Positions 60,866 to 64,000 of a stretch of DNA of 64,000 nucleotides are shown piece by piece; the stretch's first letter is position 1, and each line of letters starts with the position of its first letter. The notes under the pieces are model-generated. The model ran no database searches. It saw nothing but the letters and a program-made list of their open reading frames with translations, and was not told the origin of the DNA. Source of the DNA: Primula veris (taxonomy: Eukaryota; Streptophyta; Magnoliopsida; Ericales; Primulaceae); NCBI GenBank assembly GCA_963682055.1, contig OY821744.1, forward strand, positions 2,547,001 through 2,611,000, in the 5' to 3' direction. Made by a program: the position numbers and the translations under genes.

Positions 60866-61262
60866 ATTAGATTGTTTGTGTGTTTCTGACAATCAGGTAG
60901 ATAAGTTGGTTTATCTTACAACCGCTATACTACAATGCAAAATAATACTAAAAAAGAAGAAAATGTTTTAAAGTGGAGCAAATAAATTCTTAAGCAATTC
61001 AGAAGCACAAATAAAATAAATTTGAGCTCAAATAATGACCAGTAAAATCTTTACAATATATATAATCGGTGTGTCGCTGCGAAATGCAGCAAATAACAAA
61101 AAAGTTAACATTTCCAGAAGTACGATGTTGATTTCAGAACAACGAGTTTAACTTCTAAATTACGATTTTAGTTTTCAAACTATGAGTTTCAAACTGTATT
61201 CAGATTATGCTGAATGTAGAACGATATCACCCGGTTAAAATTGGACACAAAAATAATCTATT
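60866..61262. repeat. direct repeat, proximal copy in the BAHD promoter region
   Basis: Matches 59532-59936 in order: GATTGTTTGTGTGTTTCT, CCGCTATACTACAATGCAAA, AGAAGAAAATGTTTT, TTGAGCTCAAATAATGACC, TCGCTGCGAAATGCAG, AACAACGAGTTTAACTTC, AAAATTGGACACAAAAATAA. The 21-bp palindrome has decayed here (AAGTACGATGTTG). It ends only about 240 bp before the BAHD start codon. Confidence 0.82.
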
Positions 61263-61427
61263 ACAGTGACAAACAAAGACCAGGGTCTTTCTTTGACTTG
61301 TATTGAGTGTTCCCCAAGACCTATAGCTGCTTCCCAGAGACTTCCATTGAGTGCCCCTCAAGATTTCTATGTTTTTTGTTGAACAAAAGAATAAACAGAA
61401 AAAGTAAAATAATTTCTCAATTTTTTC

Positions 61428-61436
61428 TATATAAAC
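61428..61436 (+). promoter_or_regulatory. candidate TATA box of the BAHD gene
   Basis: CTATATAAACC, a near-consensus plant TATA box 66-73 bp before the ATG. It predicts a transcription start near 61460 and a short A-rich leader, as is common for this type of single-exon gene. Confidence 0.7.
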
Positions 61437-61500
61437 CATACAATCAAGAACACATCTCAGTCACAAGCCTACTATATACAAAGGAAAATATCAAAGAAAA

Positions 61501-62805
61501 ATGGAGGTCAAAATTGTTAAGACAGAAGTAATTAAGCCATCTTCCCCAATAATCAAAACATATAATCTCTCATTTCTTGACCAGCAATATTATGGTGCCA
61601 TTTACCTTAAACTGTTTCTCTTCTACCAAAATAGTTCCGGTATTGCCACTGAAGAGACGATTTCTGAAAAAGTACGATGTCTAAAAGCATCACTCTCTGA
61701 AACCCTCACTGATTACTACCCACTGGCCGGAAAAACTAAAGATGAATATTCAGTATTCACCGGTGAAAATGATGGCGCGGAGTTTATAGAAGCTCGGGTT
61801 GATGGTACTCTCTCAGAGTATCTTGTAAAACCCGATGTTAATTTCTTTTTAGCAAAACTTGTTTCGGAGGACTGTTTAGAGTCTTTGACACGACCTTTGC
61901 TAATCATTCAAGCTAACTTTTTCGCTTGTGGTGGATTAGCTATCGGAATAAACATTTGCCACAGAGTCGCAGATGCTTCAACTTTTACACGTTTTATAAA
62001 TGCCTGGGCTGGCACAGCGATTAGAGAATATAATATAGCCAAGAAACCTGATTTTAACGGGTCTCTTGTTTTTCCCCCATCTGACCAATTTGCACGTGCG
62101 GAAGTATTCCAAGACTTAGTTTCAGAGCCTAATGTTGTCACAAGAAGATTCGTCTTTTCTTCATCAAATATTATTAGTCTCCAAAAGAAAGCCACAAAAC
62201 TTGGTACAATCACACCTTCGCGAGTGCAAACAATTTCCACATTTTTATGGAGAATTGGCATGAAAATGTTGACATCAAAAAATTGTGGTTACGGAGTTCC
62301 GTCTGGGCTAATGATGCCGTTAAATTTAAGAAGTATTTTGTCCTCTCCAATAAGTGATCTATCGTTTGGAAACTTGTTTGACATCTTTACGGTGCATACG
62401 CAAGGTGGAAACGTAGAGATATCGGATTTGACTAATCTTATAAGGGAAAAGATGGGCGAGTTGCGAGAAAAATTTCAGAATAAAATTCAGCAAGGGGAAA
62501 CAAATCTTGTAGGCTGTTTGAAAAGTTTTACTGAGAAAATGGAATTCATATTAAAACAAGATGCGTATAACTTCGTGATTACGAGTTGGTGTAAGTTTCC
62601 TATCTATGATGCAGATTTTGGATGGGGAAAACCAACTTGGATAGCTAATTACAGTCGTTGGCGGAACGGTACGGTGCTAATGGATACGAGTGATGGAACT
62701 GGGATTGAAGCTTGGGTTACTTTAAGTGAAGATGATATGGTTTTGTTTGCTGATGATGAGGAGTTGTTGGCATATGCAACTCTAGATCCAAATATTGATT
62801 GCTAG
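61501..62805 (+). CDS. BAHD-family acyl-CoA-dependent acyltransferase, single exon
   Basis: 434 aa, intact, no intron. BAHD enzymes move an acyl group from acyl-CoA to an alcohol or amine in specialised metabolism, in the cytosol. Seen: the catalytic HxxxD as HRVAD at 154-158, the structural DFGWG at 372-376, YYPLAGK near 73-79, and SRVQTISTFLWR near 240-251. Length is normal for the family. Overall wording (EVKIVKTEVIKPSSP start, LSFLDQQYYGAIY) is closest to the vinorine synthase-like/alkaloid and alcohol acetyltransferase clade, but the substrate cannot be read from sequence. The ATG at 61501 is the first in frame after the TATA box and starts the conserved N-terminus. Upstream, the promoter contains a copy of a repeat; downstream, a solo LTR begins 68 bp past the stop, so the 3' UTR and poly(A) site may lie in it. 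Confidence 0.95.
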   Translation: MEVKIVKTEVIKPSSPIIKTYNLSFLDQQYYGAIYLKLFLFYQNSSGIATEETISEKVRCLKASLSETLTDYYPLAGKTKDEYSVFTGENDGAEFIEARVDGTLSEYLVKPDVNFFLAKLVSEDCLESLTRPLLIIQANFFACGGLAIGINICHRVADASTFTRFINAWAGTAIREYNIAKKPDFNGSLVFPPSDQFARAEVFQDLVSEPNVVTRRFVFSSSNIISLQKKATKLGTITPSRVQTISTFLWRIGMKMLTSKNCGYGVPSGLMMPLNLRSILSSPISDLSFGNLFDIFTVHTQGGNVEISDLTNLIREKMGELREKFQNKIQQGETNLVGCLKSFTEKMEFILKQDAYNFVITSWCKFPIYDADFGWGKPTWIANYSRWRNGTVLMDTSDGTGIEAWVTLSEDDMVLFADDEELLAYATLDPNIDC

Positions 62806-62867
62806 TGCTCCTCTTTTTCTTCTTTTTCTTTTTTGCTTGCTTTAAAAAATAAGAAGGCCAATAAATT

Positions 62868-63088
62868 GTAATTGTTGTACGTTATTTGTGCTTAGACTTG
62901 GCCGTTACTCGGGCTTTATTTGGGCTCCAAGTTAGGGTTTATATTCATGTAAACTCGCTCTCATCTCCTATATAAAAAGGCTGGTTGGTCCTTGTATCGT
63001 ACAATTATCAATAAATAAAGATTCGTTTTGTTGTCTCTCTATATCTCTAATATATCTATACTGAGTTAATAAGACTCACAACAGTAAT
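62868..63088 (+). mobile_element. solo LTR (211 bp) with 5-bp target duplication
   Basis: GTAAT at 62868-62872 and 63084-63088 flanks a 211-bp segment that begins TGTTGTACG and ends CTCACAACA, so it has TG...CA ends within the inverted repeat TGTTGT/ACAACA. Inside, in LTR order, are a TATA box (CTATATAAAAAGG near 62970) and a polyadenylation-like AATAAATAAAG near 63010 followed by a T/CT-rich stretch. There is only one copy, with no internal region, primer-binding site or second LTR, so it is a solo LTR left by recombination. The small size fits a TRIM or short Copia-type LTR. Confidence 0.92.
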
Positions 63089-63815
63089 CAGATTATTGTT
63101 TATTTTTATTTTTTATTTTTATTTTAGTTTAGGGCATCTTATGCACACATCGTAGTTATTGCAATCAGAATTTCATATATAGACAACCGAAATGCATGGC
63201 AAACTTCGTCTTAGTTTAACCTTGCATTTTAATTTTCTTTCTGACATCTAATTTTGCAACACCTATGCACGTAGGGCTACACCATAAAGGATGTGTTTGG
63301 TTACGCTTTTGTGCTCGTACCGTATGTCGAGTCCGGACAACAAATTATCAAAAACTAGTGCATTTGAAAAGACATGGTGACTGGTATATTTTCTAACTTT
63401 TATACAATCATGTAGAGACTAATAATTTCGGAACTATAAGTACCGCAGCCAGAGGCGAAATGGTAACGTTTTTTTGTTTCTTTTTACATATTTTTGAGTG
63501 AATTATGTCAAATATTTTTTTTTCATCATCAAATACATTTTCTATATACATTTTCATCAAATATTTTTGAACATTATTATCAGATAGAATCACACATATT
63601 TTTTTGTATAAAAAATGTAGTTTTTAATTTTTAAATAATGTTTTCGATTTTTTTGGATTTTTAATGATATATGTATATATTTGTAAATAAGTTCATAAAA
63701 TATGTATTTTTTTATAAAAATTTTGTCAATTTCAAAACAATCAGCTTTTTTTATAAATAACTTTCTAAATATATACCTAAATTATCATTTAAAAAAAAAA
63801 AAAAAAAAAAACCTA
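63089..63815. other. AT-rich downstream region, no gene
   Basis: T-rich and A-rich sequence with no recognisable exon. Open frames near 63408-63593 and 63702-63893 are products of poly(A)/poly(T) runs and the AACCGAA repeat. Confidence 0.5.
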
Positions 63816-64000
63816 CCAGTAGGAACCCGGAAAAACCGAACCGATAATCAAACCGAAAAAAACAAAAAAACCAAAAATAAAACCGAAAAATAAGCGAGAA
63901 AACCGAAAAAACCCGGTCTGATTCGGTCGAAAAATAAAAAAACCGAAACACAAAAAAAAGTAACCGAAAAATATGCTCGATTTCGATTTCGGTTTCGCTT
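63816..64000. repeat. AACCGAA-rich dispersed repeat, copy 2 (runs off the window)
   Basis: Same composition and order as 35694-35945: AAACCGAACCG, AACCGAAAAAAACAAAAA, CCAAAAATAAAACCGAAAAA, then CGGTCTGATTCGGTC, AAAAATAAAAA(G/A)ACCGAAAC, ending TGCTCGATTTCGATTT. It is preceded by a run of about 20 A (63790-63811). The end is beyond the window. Confidence 0.7.

Larger units (their letters stand above)
57531..61427. other. intergenic region between TIP1-type gene promoter and BAHD gene
   Basis: No gene can be supported. From 57531 to 59180 I see no element or exon. At 59181-59936 and 60866-61262 are related repeats described separately. The patch 60040-60310 is less AT-rich and has open frames on both strands, but I do not recognise any protein in it. 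60480-60840 is very AT-rich with no recognisable content. Confidence 0.5.

Noticed and set aside
62873..63083. A complete LTR retrotransposon near the window end
   Set aside because: Only one LTR is present between the two GTAAT duplications, so nothing internal remains.
1..64000. tRNA, rRNA, CRISPR arrays, bacterial operators, riboswitches or origins
   Set aside because: No cloverleaf, ribosomal or array pattern was seen, and the window is eukaryotic nuclear DNA.

Overview
This is a window of nuclear DNA from a flowering plant, most likely a eudicot. It is AT-rich. Genes are split by GT-AG introns with T-rich tracts, and all recognisable proteins belong to plant families. The gaps are filled with small plant transposon remnants: Stowaway-like and CACTA-like miniature elements, LINE fragments, a solo LTR and Tourist-like repeats. 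I cannot name the species from the sequence alone.

Six protein genes look intact, and their exons join in phase into full-length products. They are: (1) a plant flavin-containing monooxygenase, 1565-4632 (+), 5 exons, 492 aa. (2) A PLATZ zinc-binding protein, 8260-9764 (+), 4 exons, 246 aa, whose first coding exon appears to be only the ATG. (3) A multipass membrane protein of an uncharacterised plant family, 12699-19132 (+), 9 exons, 534 aa. (4) A small serine-rich protein of unknown function, 36249-36755 (+), 168 aa. (5) An ankyrin-repeat DHHC S-acyltransferase of the TIP1/PAT24 type, 46322-55529 (-), 13 exons, 625 aa. (6) A single-exon BAHD acyltransferase, 61501-62805 (+), 434 aa. They do not form an obvious pathway or operon-like cluster; each has its own promoter space.

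A seventh gene is dead. Between about 20.1 and 24.64 kb lie scattered exons of glutamine-dependent NAD+ synthetase, with stops, frameshifts, a missing core ATP-binding exon and an antisense LINE fragment where that exon should be. Related stretches at about 19.65-19.80 and 25.06-25.23 kb flank it as direct repeats.

The stretches 24.6-36.0, 36.8-46.3 and 55.6-61.4 kb hold mostly repeats. The clearest are a 5'-truncated LINE with poly(A) and a 15-bp target duplication at 30.6 kb; five CACTA-type and five Stowaway-type miniature elements; a six-copy tandem array of a Tourist-like element at 55.9-57.5 kb, one copy of which is split by a Stowaway insertion; long foldback elements at 5.3, 7.6 and 59.2 kb; and a 211-bp solo LTR with a perfect 5-bp target duplication only 68 bp after the BAHD stop codon. 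I did not find a clearly new molecular system. The most unusual structures are the broken NAD synthetase locus, the degenerate copy of TIP1 exon 1 inside its own first intron, the Tourist-derived tandem array and the repeat-built flanks of the BAHD gene.
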